Position numbers and translations under genes: made by a program | Assembly: GCA_023432805.1 (NCBI GenBank) | Contig: JAEYUG010000033.1 | Location: 20,455-84,454, forward strand | Direction: 5' to 3' | Length of the DNA: 64,000 nucleotides | Source: Bacteroidota bacterium | GTDB lineage: Bacteria > Bacteroidota > Ignavibacteria > SZUA-365 | The notes under the pieces: model-generated | What the model was told of the DNA's origin: nothing | The model's database searches: none | Seen by the model: only the letters and a program-made list of their open reading frames with translations | In this document: positions 8,158 to 16,709 of the stretch, piece by piece | How positions within the stretch are numbered: position 1 is the first letter of the stretch | How the letters are laid out: the number at the start of each line of letters is the position of its first letter

Positions 8158-10410
8158 ATGAGACTCGAACGCAAGGTCCTGGTGATCGTCTCGATCATTG
8201 CGTTCGGCGTGGACTTCCTGTACCTGGTCGCACGCAATGCCCTCCAGGATGGGGCGGGTCCCTCAGCGGATCTGTTCCATCTCGTGCTGATGCTCATCGG
8301 CGCAGCGGCATTGACCGTCTACGCGCTGCGCATCCGCGGACACGCCGAGCACAATCCCCTCCGTGTGATCGGCATCGTGGTAGGCATCGCGACGGGACTC
8401 CTCCTCCTGCTCGGTCTGTTGCAGCTGTCGACCGGTACCGAGTTCGTGATGACCGGCAAGGGATTCGGTCCGCGCAACGTCGTCAGCGTGCTGGTCGCGA
8501 TCCTGATCGGCATCACCGCGCTTGCGGGGGGCATCTTCATGTCGGTCTCCCTTGCAGAGCTGATCTTCGTCAAGCGTCGCCGCAAGACCAGGCGCAACTT
8601 CGTGCTGCTGCTTTCGATCACCGCACTCTACGCCGTGCTCGCCGCGTTCATCGACCCTTCGCTCGACGGTGACACACCCTGGCACGTGACGCTGCTGTTC
8701 GTCGTCATGCTGGCGATCATGCTCGTCAACACCTTCCGCTTCTCGTGGATCCTTGTGCTCTCACGCCGCGAAAAGCTCTTCAACCTGCTCCTCTCCTTCT
8801 TCGGCTTCGTGTTCTTCACGATGCTCGCCACCGACATCACCGTACTGACCAGCGATCCCCTGAGCGGCGGGTTGCTGCATCACGCCGTTCGCTACTACCA
8901 TCCCCTCGTCTGGGCGACCGTGTCTTCGGTCTGCCTGTTCGGCGCACTGTACATGGGCATCGGCTTCGCCAGCACCCTGCTGCATCTGCCGACGGCCAAG
9001 GAGTTCGACCGCAAGAAGGTGGAAATCAGTTCCCTCCAGAACATGGGCCGCCTTGTCACCCAGGTGTTCGACTTCGAGGAACTGGTGGGAACAAGCACGG
9101 CACTCGCGCTGGATGTGTGCGAGGCGAACGCCGCGTGGCTCGAGCTCGCCATCCCCGATACGCAGGTGGCGGGATCGACCGATGCACACCTCGCCCTCAC
9201 GTCGGAAGCCACCGCCGACGCCGGCTTCGATGTGATCAGCGAATCCCTGCGCGGCATCACCATCGATCAGATCATGCGCATGCGCATGGATGGCGGGCAG
9301 CATCTGCGCGAACTCGTCGCCGAGACCGCACGCGCCATCGTCATTCAGGACGTGCAGGCCGACCGGCGCCTGAACGCGGCACAGTTGCACACGATCGGCA
9401 TCGGATCGCTCGCCCTCGTGCCCCTGCTCAGCCACGACCGCCTCATCGGCATCCTCGGCGTGGTGAAGAAGAATCCCTACGAATTCGACAAGGACGTGCT
9501 CACCGTGCTCTACGCCTTCGCCGACATGGTGTCGATCGCGCTCGAGAACAGCCGCCTGATCGAGGAGAGTCTGCGTCGCGAGCGCTTCCAGCAGGAGATC
9601 CGCGTGGCGCAGGACATGCAGCGCAGTCTGCTGCCTGTGCTGCTTCCCGTCGCAGACACCTACGCGCTCGCCGCGACGAGCCTGCCGGCGTATGAAGTTG
9701 GTGGGGACTATTACGACGTCGTGCAGCTCGACAACGACAGGCTCGGTATCACCATCGGCGACGTGTCGGGCAAGGGTGTGTCTGCAGCGTTGTACATGGC
9801 GCAGGTCAAGGGCATCTTTCAGACGCTGAGTTCGCACGGACTCTCCACCCGAGAGAGTCTCATGGCGATGAACGAGACACTGCGCAAGAACATGGATCGC
9901 CGCTCGTTCATCAGCCTGATCTACGGCGTGCTCGACATCCGCACCGGCCACCTGCGCTTTTCGCGTGCGGGTCATTGTCCGCTGCTGTATATTTCGCGAC
10001 AAACCGTGCGTTTTCTTCGTCCCGACGGCATGGGCCTCGGATTGTCGGGGACAGAGCAGTTCGCATCCTCGCTCAAGGAAGAGGAGGTTCAGCTCGAACC
10101 CGGTGATGTCATGGTGCTCTACACCGACGGCATCACGGAGGCGAAGACCAGGTCCGGTGATGAATTCGGCACCGATCGCCTCGCACACATCGTTGAACAA
10201 CTGCAACACGAATCCGTTGAAACCATCATGACGTCCATCGTCAAAACCGTGAAAGAGTATACAGGAGCCGGCGAAGCCGAGGATGACATGACCGTCATGG
10301 TCTTGCGTTGGGATGGCGCGGCCTCCGGCGCATCCGACCCTGCGTCGGGAGGACGCGACGCGCACGCGCACGGCATCGGGCAGCCACAGCAAGAAGGAGC
10401 GGCAGCATGA
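8158..10410 (+). CDS. Membrane sensor phosphatase: ~8 TM, GAF, SpoIIE/RsbU-type PP2C
   Basis: A 750-aa protein phosphatase predicted to dephosphorylate a STAS antagonist in a partner-switching pathway. About eight membrane segments span residues 7-275. A linker and a GAF domain occupy ~285-465, a coiled signalling helix ~465-490, and a PP2C/SpoIIE domain the rest. Its metal-binding motifs are visible: GGDYYD (515-520), IGDVSGKGV (533-541), LYTDGITEA (654-662) and EDDMTV (708-713). The ATG at 8158 starts just before the first membrane helix. The stop overlaps the STAS gene start (ATGA), so it is translationally coupled to its likely substrate. The membrane part suggests an envelope or lipophilic signal; GAF ligand unknown. 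Confidence 0.9.
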   Translation: MRLERKVLVIVSIIAFGVDFLYLVARNALQDGAGPSADLFHLVLMLIGAAALTVYALRIRGHAEHNPLRVIGIVVGIATGLLLLLGLLQLSTGTEFVMTGKGFGPRNVVSVLVAILIGITALAGGIFMSVSLAELIFVKRRRKTRRNFVLLLSITALYAVLAAFIDPSLDGDTPWHVTLLFVVMLAIMLVNTFRFSWILVLSRREKLFNLLLSFFGFVFFTMLATDITVLTSDPLSGGLLHHAVRYYHPLVWATVSSVCLFGALYMGIGFASTLLHLPTAKEFDRKKVEISSLQNMGRLVTQVFDFEELVGTSTALALDVCEANAAWLELAIPDTQVAGSTDAHLALTSEATADAGFDVISESLRGITIDQIMRMRMDGGQHLRELVAETARAIVIQDVQADRRLNAAQLHTIGIGSLALVPLLSHDRLIGILGVVKKNPYEFDKDVLTVLYAFADMVSIALENSRLIEESLRRERFQQEIRVAQDMQRSLLPVLLPVADTYALAATSLPAYEVGGDYYDVVQLDNDRLGITIGDVSGKGVSAALYMAQVKGIFQTLSSHGLSTRESLMAMNETLRKNMDRRSFISLIYGVLDIRTGHLRFSRAGHCPLLYISRQTVRFLRPDGMGLGLSGTEQFASSLKEEEVQLEPGDVMVLYTDGITEAKTRSGDEFGTDRLAHIVEQLQHESVETIMTSIVKTVKEYTGAGEAEDDMTVMVLRWDGAASGASDPASGGRDAHAHGIGQPQQEGAAA

Positions 10411-10760
10411 GTGATTTCAATGTCGGCGTGCGGCATGTGGACCGTGTGACCGTGCTCGACCTGCGCGGGTACCTCGACGCACATACCGCACCCGAACTCG
10501 AACGGGCCTTCCAGTCCAACATCGACAACAGCCGCTTCAATCTCGTGGTGAATTTCTCGGAACTCTCGTACATCTCGAGTGCGGGGCTCGGTGTGCTCAT
10601 GCAGTTCATCGAGGATGTGCGCCGCAACGAGGGAGACATCAAGTTGACGAACATGTCGGCGCGTGTCTACAACGTCTTCGATCTGCTCGGCTTCCCCATG
10701 CTCTATGAGATCTACCCCGACGAAGGGGATGCCGTCGCGAAGTTCCAGAACAATTCCTGA
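10407..10760 (+). CDS. STAS-domain anti-sigma-factor antagonist (RsbV/SpoIIAA-like)
   Basis: A 117-aa single STAS domain. The conserved phospho-acceptor region ELSYISSAGLGVLMQF is present; S58 aligns with the serine phosphorylated in SpoIIAA. It is expected to be phosphorylated by the neighbouring RsbW-like kinase and dephosphorylated by one or both SpoIIE-type phosphatases, its unphosphorylated form sequestering the kinase. A strong ribosome-binding site (AAGGAG at about 10393) precedes the ATG, which overlaps the upstream stop by 4 nt. It is cytoplasmic and of normal family length. Confidence 0.93.
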   Translation: MSDFNVGVRHVDRVTVLDLRGYLDAHTAPELERAFQSNIDNSRFNLVVNFSELSYISSAGLGVLMQFIEDVRRNEGDIKLTNMSARVYNVFDLLGFPMLYEIYPDEGDAVAKFQNNS

Positions 10761-10817
10761 TCCTCTCCGTATCCCCACGCAACGCACAGCGACGCACCGC
10801 AGCCTCCGACGGCGCAC

Positions 10818-11282
10818 GTGACCACTCCCGACCGACATATCGACCGCACGCTGGAAATCAACAGCCGCACCGACCTGCTCGGTGATGTGCGCGCCTTCGT
10901 GACGCGCGCGGCGGCGGATTTCGGATTCGGCGGCGACGACGTCGGTGCCATCGAGCTGGCGGTGGATGAGGCGATCACCAACATCATCAAGCATGCCTAC
11001 AAGTACGATCCCTCCGGCGTGATCCGCGTCGTGGTCACGACCCAGGAGAACGGCGAGGGACGCGGCCGCTTCACCGTCAGCATTTCGGATACGGGTATTT
11101 CGTTCGACACCTCGCGCTACCATGCTCCCGACATGGCCGAGTACTTCCGCACGCTGCGACGCGGCGGACTCGGCATCGTGCTGATGAACAAGCTGATGGA
11201 CGAGGTCATCTACGACATCCATCCCGGTGCGGCGAACCACCTGCGCCTGGTCAAGTACCGCGCCTCCTCCTCCCTTTCCTGA
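10818..11282 (+). CDS. RsbW-like HATPase serine kinase / anti-sigma factor
   Basis: A 154-aa GHKL ATPase domain. N-box ELAVDEAITNIIKHAYKY, G1-box SISDTGISFD and G2-box RRGGLGIVLMNKLMDEV are all visible and the length is right for RsbW/SpoIIAB. Such proteins phosphorylate a STAS antagonist and, when free, bind a sigma factor or another effector. It begins with GTG at 10818, 57 nt after the STAS gene, and is followed 16 nt later by the second phosphatase. No sigma factor gene is present nearby, so the output partner is unknown. Confidence 0.92.
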   Translation: MTTPDRHIDRTLEINSRTDLLGDVRAFVTRAAADFGFGGDDVGAIELAVDEAITNIIKHAYKYDPSGVIRVVVTTQENGEGRGRFTVSISDTGISFDTSRYHAPDMAEYFRTLRRGGLGIVLMNKLMDEVIYDIHPGAANHLRLVKYRASSSLS

Positions 11283-11298
11283 TCGCGTCGATCGCGGC

Positions 11299-13080
11299 AT
11301 GACCGATCCGACGCACGCTCCCCTGCCTGCTGCACCGCAAGGCGACAACGCGACGCGACGTGCGGGCGATGCCTATTCCGACAGCGCGGCACTGCTCGAA
11401 CTCAGTTCCATCCTCAACGCCTCGCTCGATCTCCCCTTCATCCTCAGCAACGTACTGCTCTCGCTCATGGGCAAGCTGCTTGCCACCCGCGGCGTCGTGC
11501 TGGTCGAGCACGACCAGTGGTGCTATCGCGTCGCGAGCCTGAAGGGCGTGACGGGCCGCAGCCTCGACACCGAATTCGTGCTGCCCGTCGACTGGCCGGG
11601 GTTCCTCGCTCTCGACACCCTCGACGACACCCTCGACGAACACGTGCGCGAATTCGCGAACTGCTGCAGGGAATGCGGCATCCGTGTGCTCGTGCCGATG
11701 CGTGTCGAGGAGCGCATGGTCGGCGTGATCGGTCTCGGTGCGCGACTCAACGGCGCGGACTATGACGCGCCCGCCGTCACCTTCATCGAGAGCGTCGCCG
11801 CCGTGGCGGCATCCGCCGTGAAGAACGCCGTGACGATCGACGCCCTGCGCGATGCCAACCGCCGGCTCGACGCCAAGTATCAGGAGATGAACACGCTCTT
11901 CGAACTCAGCCGCGAAATGACGGGCACCTTCGATGAGCAGAACATTCTGCGCGTGCTCGGCTACGCGCTCATGGGCCAGATGCGCGCCATGCGCTATGTC
12001 GTGTTCGTGCGCGATGGCGACACCATGCGTCCCACACTCGTGCGCATCGACGGCGTCGACACGGATGTCGATCACGCGCGCGACATGCTCGCCTGCACCC
12101 GGCCCGTACGACTCGGTGCAGACCACCAGCCCGCATCGGCATTCGAGCAGTGGATGCTCTCGCTGGGCATCGGTGTGATCATTCCGATGATCGGACAGCG
12201 GCAGGTTCGCGGACTGCTCTGCATCGGCGAGCGGCTCGGGGGACAGCCCTTCGACAGCGCGGAAATCGAATACCTCGGTGCGCTCGCAAACATCACGATG
12301 AGTGCGCTCGAAAACGCGCGCCTCGTCAAGGAAACCGTCGAGAAGGAGCGCCTCGAACGCGAGCTCGATCTCGCGCGCACCATCCAGAAGGGCCTGCTGC
12401 CCGACCACCTGCTCTCGCCCGACGGCTATCACGTCGCCGCGCTGAACGAATCGTCGCAGCAGGTCGGCGGAGACTACTACGATGTGATCGCCCTCTCTCC
12501 GACACGCAGCGTACTCGCGATAGGTGATGTTGCAGGAAAGGGCATCCCCGCCTCGCTCCTCATGGCCAATGTGCAGGCCGCGTTCCGCACCATCATCCCC
12601 CTCGGTCTCTCCCCTGCGGAAGCCACCGCGCGCATCAACATCCTCGTGCACGCCAACACCGCAATCGACAAGTTCATCACCTTCTTCTGGGGTGTGCTCG
12701 ACACCGAGGAACACACCTTCACCTACGTCAATGCGGGACACAATCCCCCCTGCCTCGTCCGTGCCGACGGCACGCTTTCGCTGCTCGAACATGGTGGCCT
12801 GATCCTCGGCGTCATGCCCGATCCGCCGCCCTACGCCAGCGACACCGTCTCGCTGCTGCCCGGTGACACCCTCGTGTTGTACACCGACGGCGTGAACGAA
12901 GCGCTCTCGAGCGAGATGAAGGAATTCGGGGATGACCGCCTGCAGCAGCTGATCATCGAACAGTCCGGCGTGGACGCAGACCGCATGCTGGAAGCCGTGC
13001 GTGACGCCGTACACGACTTTACCACCGGAGCACCGCAGTCCGACGACATCACACTGCTGGTCCTGCACCGCCTCCCCTGA
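11299..13080 (+). CDS. Cytosolic two-GAF SpoIIE-type phosphatase
   Basis: A 593-aa soluble phosphatase with two tandem GAF-like sensor domains (approximately residues 25-185 and 190-350), a coiled linker (KETVEKERLERELDLARTIQKGLLP) and a PP2C/SpoIIE catalytic domain. Metal-binding motifs are QVGGDYYDV, IGDVAGKGIPA, LYTDGVNEAL and SDDITLLVL. It is a paralogue of the first phosphatase in this block but has no membrane segments, so it should read cytoplasmic signals. The ATG at 11299 follows the kinase stop closely, consistent with one operon. Ligands of the GAF domains cannot be told from sequence. Confidence 0.9.
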   Translation: MTDPTHAPLPAAPQGDNATRRAGDAYSDSAALLELSSILNASLDLPFILSNVLLSLMGKLLATRGVVLVEHDQWCYRVASLKGVTGRSLDTEFVLPVDWPGFLALDTLDDTLDEHVREFANCCRECGIRVLVPMRVEERMVGVIGLGARLNGADYDAPAVTFIESVAAVAASAVKNAVTIDALRDANRRLDAKYQEMNTLFELSREMTGTFDEQNILRVLGYALMGQMRAMRYVVFVRDGDTMRPTLVRIDGVDTDVDHARDMLACTRPVRLGADHQPASAFEQWMLSLGIGVIIPMIGQRQVRGLLCIGERLGGQPFDSAEIEYLGALANITMSALENARLVKETVEKERLERELDLARTIQKGLLPDHLLSPDGYHVAALNESSQQVGGDYYDVIALSPTRSVLAIGDVAGKGIPASLLMANVQAAFRTIIPLGLSPAEATARINILVHANTAIDKFITFFWGVLDTEEHTFTYVNAGHNPPCLVRADGTLSLLEHGGLILGVMPDPPPYASDTVSLLPGDTLVLYTDGVNEALSSEMKEFGDDRLQQLIIEQSGVDADRMLEAVRDAVHDFTTGAPQSDDITLLVLHRLP

Positions 13081-13099
13081 TCCATCTCGACGCGCACCC

Positions 13100-14395
13100 A
13101 TGACCGATACCGCCACCGCTCCCCGCATCCTTCCCGAACCACCCGCCATCTTCCGCTGGCTGGTGCTCATCGTCATCAGCCTCGCGATGTTCGGGAACTA
13201 CTACATCTATGATTCGATCAGTCCCCTCGCCGACGTCCTCGTCTCACAGCTCGGTTTCACCGATGCAAACATCGGTCTGCTGCAGGGCATCTACAGCATC
13301 CCGAACATCATCATGGTGCTCATCGGCGGTGTGATCATCGACCGGATCGGCACGAAGAAATCCATTCTGATCTTTTCGCTGTTCTGCTTCGCCGGTGCGG
13401 TGCTCACCGCCTCGGCCGGCGACCTCACCGTCATGGCAGCCGGACGTCTTCTCTTCGGTCTCGGCGCCGAGTCGATGATCGTGGCCGTCACCACCTCCCT
13501 CGCCCGCTGGTTTAAGGGCAAGGAACTCAGCTTTGCATTCGGTCTCAATCTCACCATCGCACGACTCGGCTCCTTTGCTGCGCTGAACTCGCCGACCTGG
13601 GCGCGCGGACTGTATGACTCGTGGCAGGAACCGCTGCTGCTCTCGGTCGGTGCCGGTGTGATCTGCATCGCGACTGCGCTCATCTACTTCGGGCAGGACG
13701 GCTATGCATCGCGCCGCTATACACTGGCCGGCGCGGGTGAAACCGACAAAGTCGCGTTCAGCGACATCTTCAAGTTCGGCGGATCGTATTGGTTCGTCGT
13801 ACTGCTGTGCATCACCTTCTACTCGGGCATCTTTCCCTTCCAGACCTTCGCCATCAAGTTCTTCCAGGATGCGCACGGCGTGTCGCGCGAGACGGCGGGA
13901 TTCCTCTCGAGCATGCTCACCCTGTTCGCGATGATCGCCACGCCGCTCTTCGGTCTGCTCGCCGACAAGATCGGGAAGCGCGCACTGTTCATGATGTTCG
14001 GTTCGATCCTTCTCATGCCCGTGTACCTCATCATGGCCTACACCGACATCAGCCTGTATGTGCCGATGGCGATGATGGGCATCGCCTTCTCGCTCATTCC
14101 CGCCGTCATGTGGCCCTCGGTTACCTATCTCGTCGACGGCTCCCGCCTCGGCACCGCCTACGGCATGATGACGATGATCCAGAACATCGGACTGGCGGGA
14201 TTCAATCTCCTGATCGGCTACGTGAACGACGCTTCCGCTGCGAGTGCCGCAAACCCCGACGGCTACACCAATGGCATGCTGATCTTCTCCATCCTCGGCT
14301 TCGCCGGATTCCTCTTCGCCTTCCTGCTCAGACGACGGGAACTGGGTCCCCACGGCCACGGCCTCGAGACGATCACGACGAAGACCGGCGCGTAG
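13100..14395 (+). CDS. Major facilitator superfamily transporter
   Basis: A 431-aa inner-membrane protein with about 12 hydrophobic segments in two halves. MFS hallmark loops are present: GGVIIDRIGTKK between helices 2 and 3, and the equivalent GLLADKIGKR in the second half. The N-terminal YYIYDSISPLADVL and the NSPTWARGLYDSW loop are distinctive but do not identify a substrate. The ATG at 13100 lies 19 nt after the phosphatase gene on the same strand, so it is probably the last gene of the signalling operon. A strong hairpin follows it. Confidence 0.88.
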   Translation: MTDTATAPRILPEPPAIFRWLVLIVISLAMFGNYYIYDSISPLADVLVSQLGFTDANIGLLQGIYSIPNIIMVLIGGVIIDRIGTKKSILIFSLFCFAGAVLTASAGDLTVMAAGRLLFGLGAESMIVAVTTSLARWFKGKELSFAFGLNLTIARLGSFAALNSPTWARGLYDSWQEPLLLSVGAGVICIATALIYFGQDGYASRRYTLAGAGETDKVAFSDIFKFGGSYWFVVLLCITFYSGIFPFQTFAIKFFQDAHGVSRETAGFLSSMLTLFAMIATPLFGLLADKIGKRALFMMFGSILLMPVYLIMAYTDISLYVPMAMMGIAFSLIPAVMWPSVTYLVDGSRLGTAYGMMTMIQNIGLAGFNLLIGYVNDASAASAANPDGYTNGMLIFSILGFAGFLFAFLLRRRELGPHGHGLETITTKTGA

Positions 14396-14418
14396 CTGCG
14401 CGACCGATCTGTAAACAC

Positions 14419-14449
14419 ACGACGCCCGGTCCGAAAGACCGGGCGTCGT
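14419..14449. terminator. Bidirectional intrinsic terminator
   Basis: A perfect 13-bp stem (14419-14431 with 14437-14449) around a CGAAA loop lies between the convergent MFS gene and the DUF362 gene. It is GC-rich at its centre and flanked by A/T-containing sequence. Confidence 0.8.
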
Positions 14450-14474
14450 TGCATGTGCCTCGCGCGCGGGATGT

Positions 14475-16115
14475 TCAGCGCAGCACGATGATGCGCGTGC
14501 GGGCCGAGCCCTGCCGGGTGAGGAGCCGTGCGACGTACATGCCGGCGGGCAGGCGCCCGGGGATCCATTGCACGGTGTGCGTGCCGGCGTCGCGCCATCC
14601 GGCCGACCATGACCATACACGTCGTCCACTGGTATCGTGCACGGCGATGTCGGCAGTGCCGGAGCGCGGCAGCGTGAATGCGAGCAGGGTGCTGGTTCGC
14701 ACGGGATTAATGAGGGCCTGCAGCTCCGGCTCCTGCGGCAACGCTGGCGCCGACCCTGCCGACACCGTGCCGTAGTCGAAGGGTTCATCGACCATGTGGT
14801 ACTGCGCCTCGCTCTGCCCGTTGTAATCCCGACGGAGGTAGGGGCACAGCAGGGGTGTCCGGGGTTGATCGGAAAGCTGGATGCGCTGTGGGACTCCCCC
14901 GTTCCAGTCGTACAACGGCACCTCGGCGGGATCGAACATGGGGAGGAGTCCGCGCTCATGCGCGATGTGGAAGAGCCCGAAATTCCCGGGTTCGTGCCCG
15001 GCGAGCCATGTGCCGATCACATCGACGAGGAAGGGATTGGTCCCGAACACCAGGATGTTGCTCATGAAATCCTGCGGCGTGTTTCCGGCACCGGGTCCGT
15101 GATTGAACCCGTCGCCATTGCGCCCGTAGATGCCCTCGATGACGTGAAGGCCGGGACGCATGACCGTGTGCGAATCGCAGGTGCGCTGCGCCCAGGTTTC
15201 CATGCCGTAACCGCCGGCAGCGTCGCGTCCCGGGCGATCCCAGCGCGGGATGCCTGCGGCCAGATGGCGTGCATACGCAGCGTCGATGCGCTGTTCGAAG
15301 TCCGTGTGGAAATCGAGGAGCACGCCGGCAGGATGCTTCCGCGTGTTGTCGACGCCTTCGCAAAACCGGACATACGGACTGACAACCGTTCCCTGCAGGT
15401 TCTTCGCGCAGAGGGTCATCCCCATGGAATGCGTTTTGAACTTGGCGACATTCAGCATCCACGTGTCGTCGTCATTGAACGGGGCGAGATATCCGATGCG
15501 TCGGAACACCTCGCCTGACGGCACATCCCGCCAGATCACTTCGGTACCGCTGACCAGGTCTGCGAGCTGCATGTCGTAGATCATCCGTCCGCTCGCGAAG
15601 TCGAACAGATGCATGCCGTGCTTTTGCGCGATGGCGTTCATCTTGACACCGGTCACGAGATACTCGCCGGCGCAATAGCCGTTCGCCATCCAGTTGCCCT
15701 CGCGCGCGAACATGTTGTAGCCGGGGAACCCGGTCTCGCGCATGCCTTCGAGCAGACCGTCGAGCACATCGAGATCGGTGACGATGCCCATGCCCGCAGG
15801 GGTATTGCCCGTCCCCGAGGTGCAGGTCAGATTCGGTTTCACCGTGATGGCGTTCGTGAAGGGAACGCCCTGCGTCTCGCTCGCGGTGAAGCACTCCCGC
15901 GCAAACGCAAGTCCCTCGGCCCGCTTCGCCGCCTCGTCGAGCTTGTCGGCGACAGCGGTTCGGCGTATGAAGACCGCTTCGGGATGTGCAGTGAGAAAGG
16001 GATGCGGAAGGATGTATGCGGGTGCTGCGGATCGGTGCGCGCGAAGCATCGATGGAAACAGCAGCGAGCCCGCAACGGCGGCGGGCACACCGGTCAGGAA
16101 GTCACGTCTGCGCAT
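14475..16115 (-). CDS. DUF362-like protein with Tat signal and T9SS sorting domain
   Basis: A 546-aa exported protein. The N-terminus MRRRDFLTGVPAAVAGSLLF is a twin-arginine signal of the RRDFL type, implying export in folded form, often with a cofactor. The body has DUF362-like stretches: ITVKPNLTCTSGTG, WMLNVAKFKTHSMGMTLCAKNLQGTVV, and a late ILVFGTNPFLVDVIGTWLAG. DUF362 proteins are often linked to iron-sulphur or redox proteins, but no Cys cluster is obvious here. The last ~85 residues (INPVRTSTLLAFTLPRSG...LPAGMYVARLLTRQG...RIIVLR) form a type IX sorting domain. A GGAGAAGG ribosome-binding site precedes the ATG. Tat plus T9SS signals on one protein is unusual. Confidence 0.82.
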   Translation of the reverse strand: MRRRDFLTGVPAAVAGSLLFPSMLRAHRSAAPAYILPHPFLTAHPEAVFIRRTAVADKLDEAAKRAEGLAFARECFTASETQGVPFTNAITVKPNLTCTSGTGNTPAGMGIVTDLDVLDGLLEGMRETGFPGYNMFAREGNWMANGYCAGEYLVTGVKMNAIAQKHGMHLFDFASGRMIYDMQLADLVSGTEVIWRDVPSGEVFRRIGYLAPFNDDDTWMLNVAKFKTHSMGMTLCAKNLQGTVVSPYVRFCEGVDNTRKHPAGVLLDFHTDFEQRIDAAYARHLAAGIPRWDRPGRDAAGGYGMETWAQRTCDSHTVMRPGLHVIEGIYGRNGDGFNHGPGAGNTPQDFMSNILVFGTNPFLVDVIGTWLAGHEPGNFGLFHIAHERGLLPMFDPAEVPLYDWNGGVPQRIQLSDQPRTPLLCPYLRRDYNGQSEAQYHMVDEPFDYGTVSAGSAPALPQEPELQALINPVRTSTLLAFTLPRSGTADIAVHDTSGRRVWSWSAGWRDAGTHTVQWIPGRLPAGMYVARLLTRQGSARTRIIVLR

Positions 16116-16271
16116 GCACCTTCTCCAGCGAGATCGAAATTGCAGGATTGTGGATGCAAGCTACGGCACATGCAGGACAATTGCATCCGAAACGCTGAAA
16201 CTCCTTCCGGCGGCCTCCCATCAAAGCGGCGCCCCTATGCGGAAGTCCCCGGGTGGAACGATGCGAGGAAC

Positions 16272-16649
16272 TTACTTGACAAGCTCGCCCGATGCGGTGC
16301 GCAGGCGCACGAAGCCGCGCTGATGCAGCTGCCGGAAGAAGGCGGCGATGCGGTCATGCACGGGCTCGACCTCTTCGCCGTATTCGGTGCGCAGACGCTC
16401 GGCGATCACGCCCACGTCGGTCGCGCCGTCGATCGCGTTCCATACGTGCGAACCGAAGGCATCGAGCTTGATGCGGATGTAGGGGTACTTGCGCTTCGGG
16501 ACAAGATGCTTCTGCATCCAAGGGATGTGGAAGCGGGGCATGTCGACTTCGACGATGCCCTCGTCGTTCGTCGCGGAAGTCCAGCAACGCTCGGGCACGA
16601 GCTCGAGCAGATTCAGGTCGGGACGCGGTGTGCGTGAAAAGAGAGGCAT
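16272..16649 (-). CDS. PqqD-family small protein
   Basis: A 125-aa cytoplasmic protein related to PqqD, whose members fold as winged-helix peptide-recognition modules for RiPP-modifying enzymes. The recognisable core runs from KRKYPYIRIKLDAFGSHVWNAIDG through VGVIAERLRTEYGEEVEPVHDRIAAFFRQLHQRGFV. The N-terminal half (PRFHIPWMQKHLVPKRK) matches a longer Bacteroidota-type version of the family. No radical-SAM enzyme, precursor peptide or export gene is next to it, so the peptide-chaperone role is not supported by context. It stands 60 nt from the OPT transporter gene, with a terminator hairpin between. Confidence 0.8.
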   Translation of the reverse strand: MPLFSRTPRPDLNLLELVPERCWTSATNDEGIVEVDMPRFHIPWMQKHLVPKRKYPYIRIKLDAFGSHVWNAIDGATDVGVIAERLRTEYGEEVEPVHDRIAAFFRQLHQRGFVRLRTASGELVK

Positions 16650-16666
16650 GGAAGACTCGGGACTAT

Positions 16667-16694
16667 GAAACAGGCGGGTCGCCCCGCCTGTTTC
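16667..16694. terminator. Intrinsic terminator downstream of the OPT transporter
   Basis: A perfect 12-bp stem (16667-16678 with 16683-16694) with a TCGC loop. GAAA on one side and TTTC on the other give a T-containing tail in either direction. It lies between the stop of the OPT gene and the start of the PqqD-like gene. Confidence 0.75.
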
Positions 16695-16709
16695 GTTGCA
16701 TCGATGCTG

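Noticed and set aside
8761..10392. 543-codon minus-strand open frame opposite the membrane phosphatase
   Set aside because: Antisense of a gene with intact catalytic motifs; composition is His/Val/Glu-rich with no recognisable domain.
11251..13176. 641-codon minus-strand open frame opposite the soluble phosphatase
   Set aside because: High-GC codon bias leaves the antisense strand open; the translation is His/Arg-rich low complexity, while the plus strand has clear GAF and SpoIIE motifs.
13244..14959. 571-codon minus-strand open frame opposite the MFS gene
   Set aside because: Antisense artefact; it crosses the strong terminator and shows no domain, while the plus strand encodes a clear membrane transporter.
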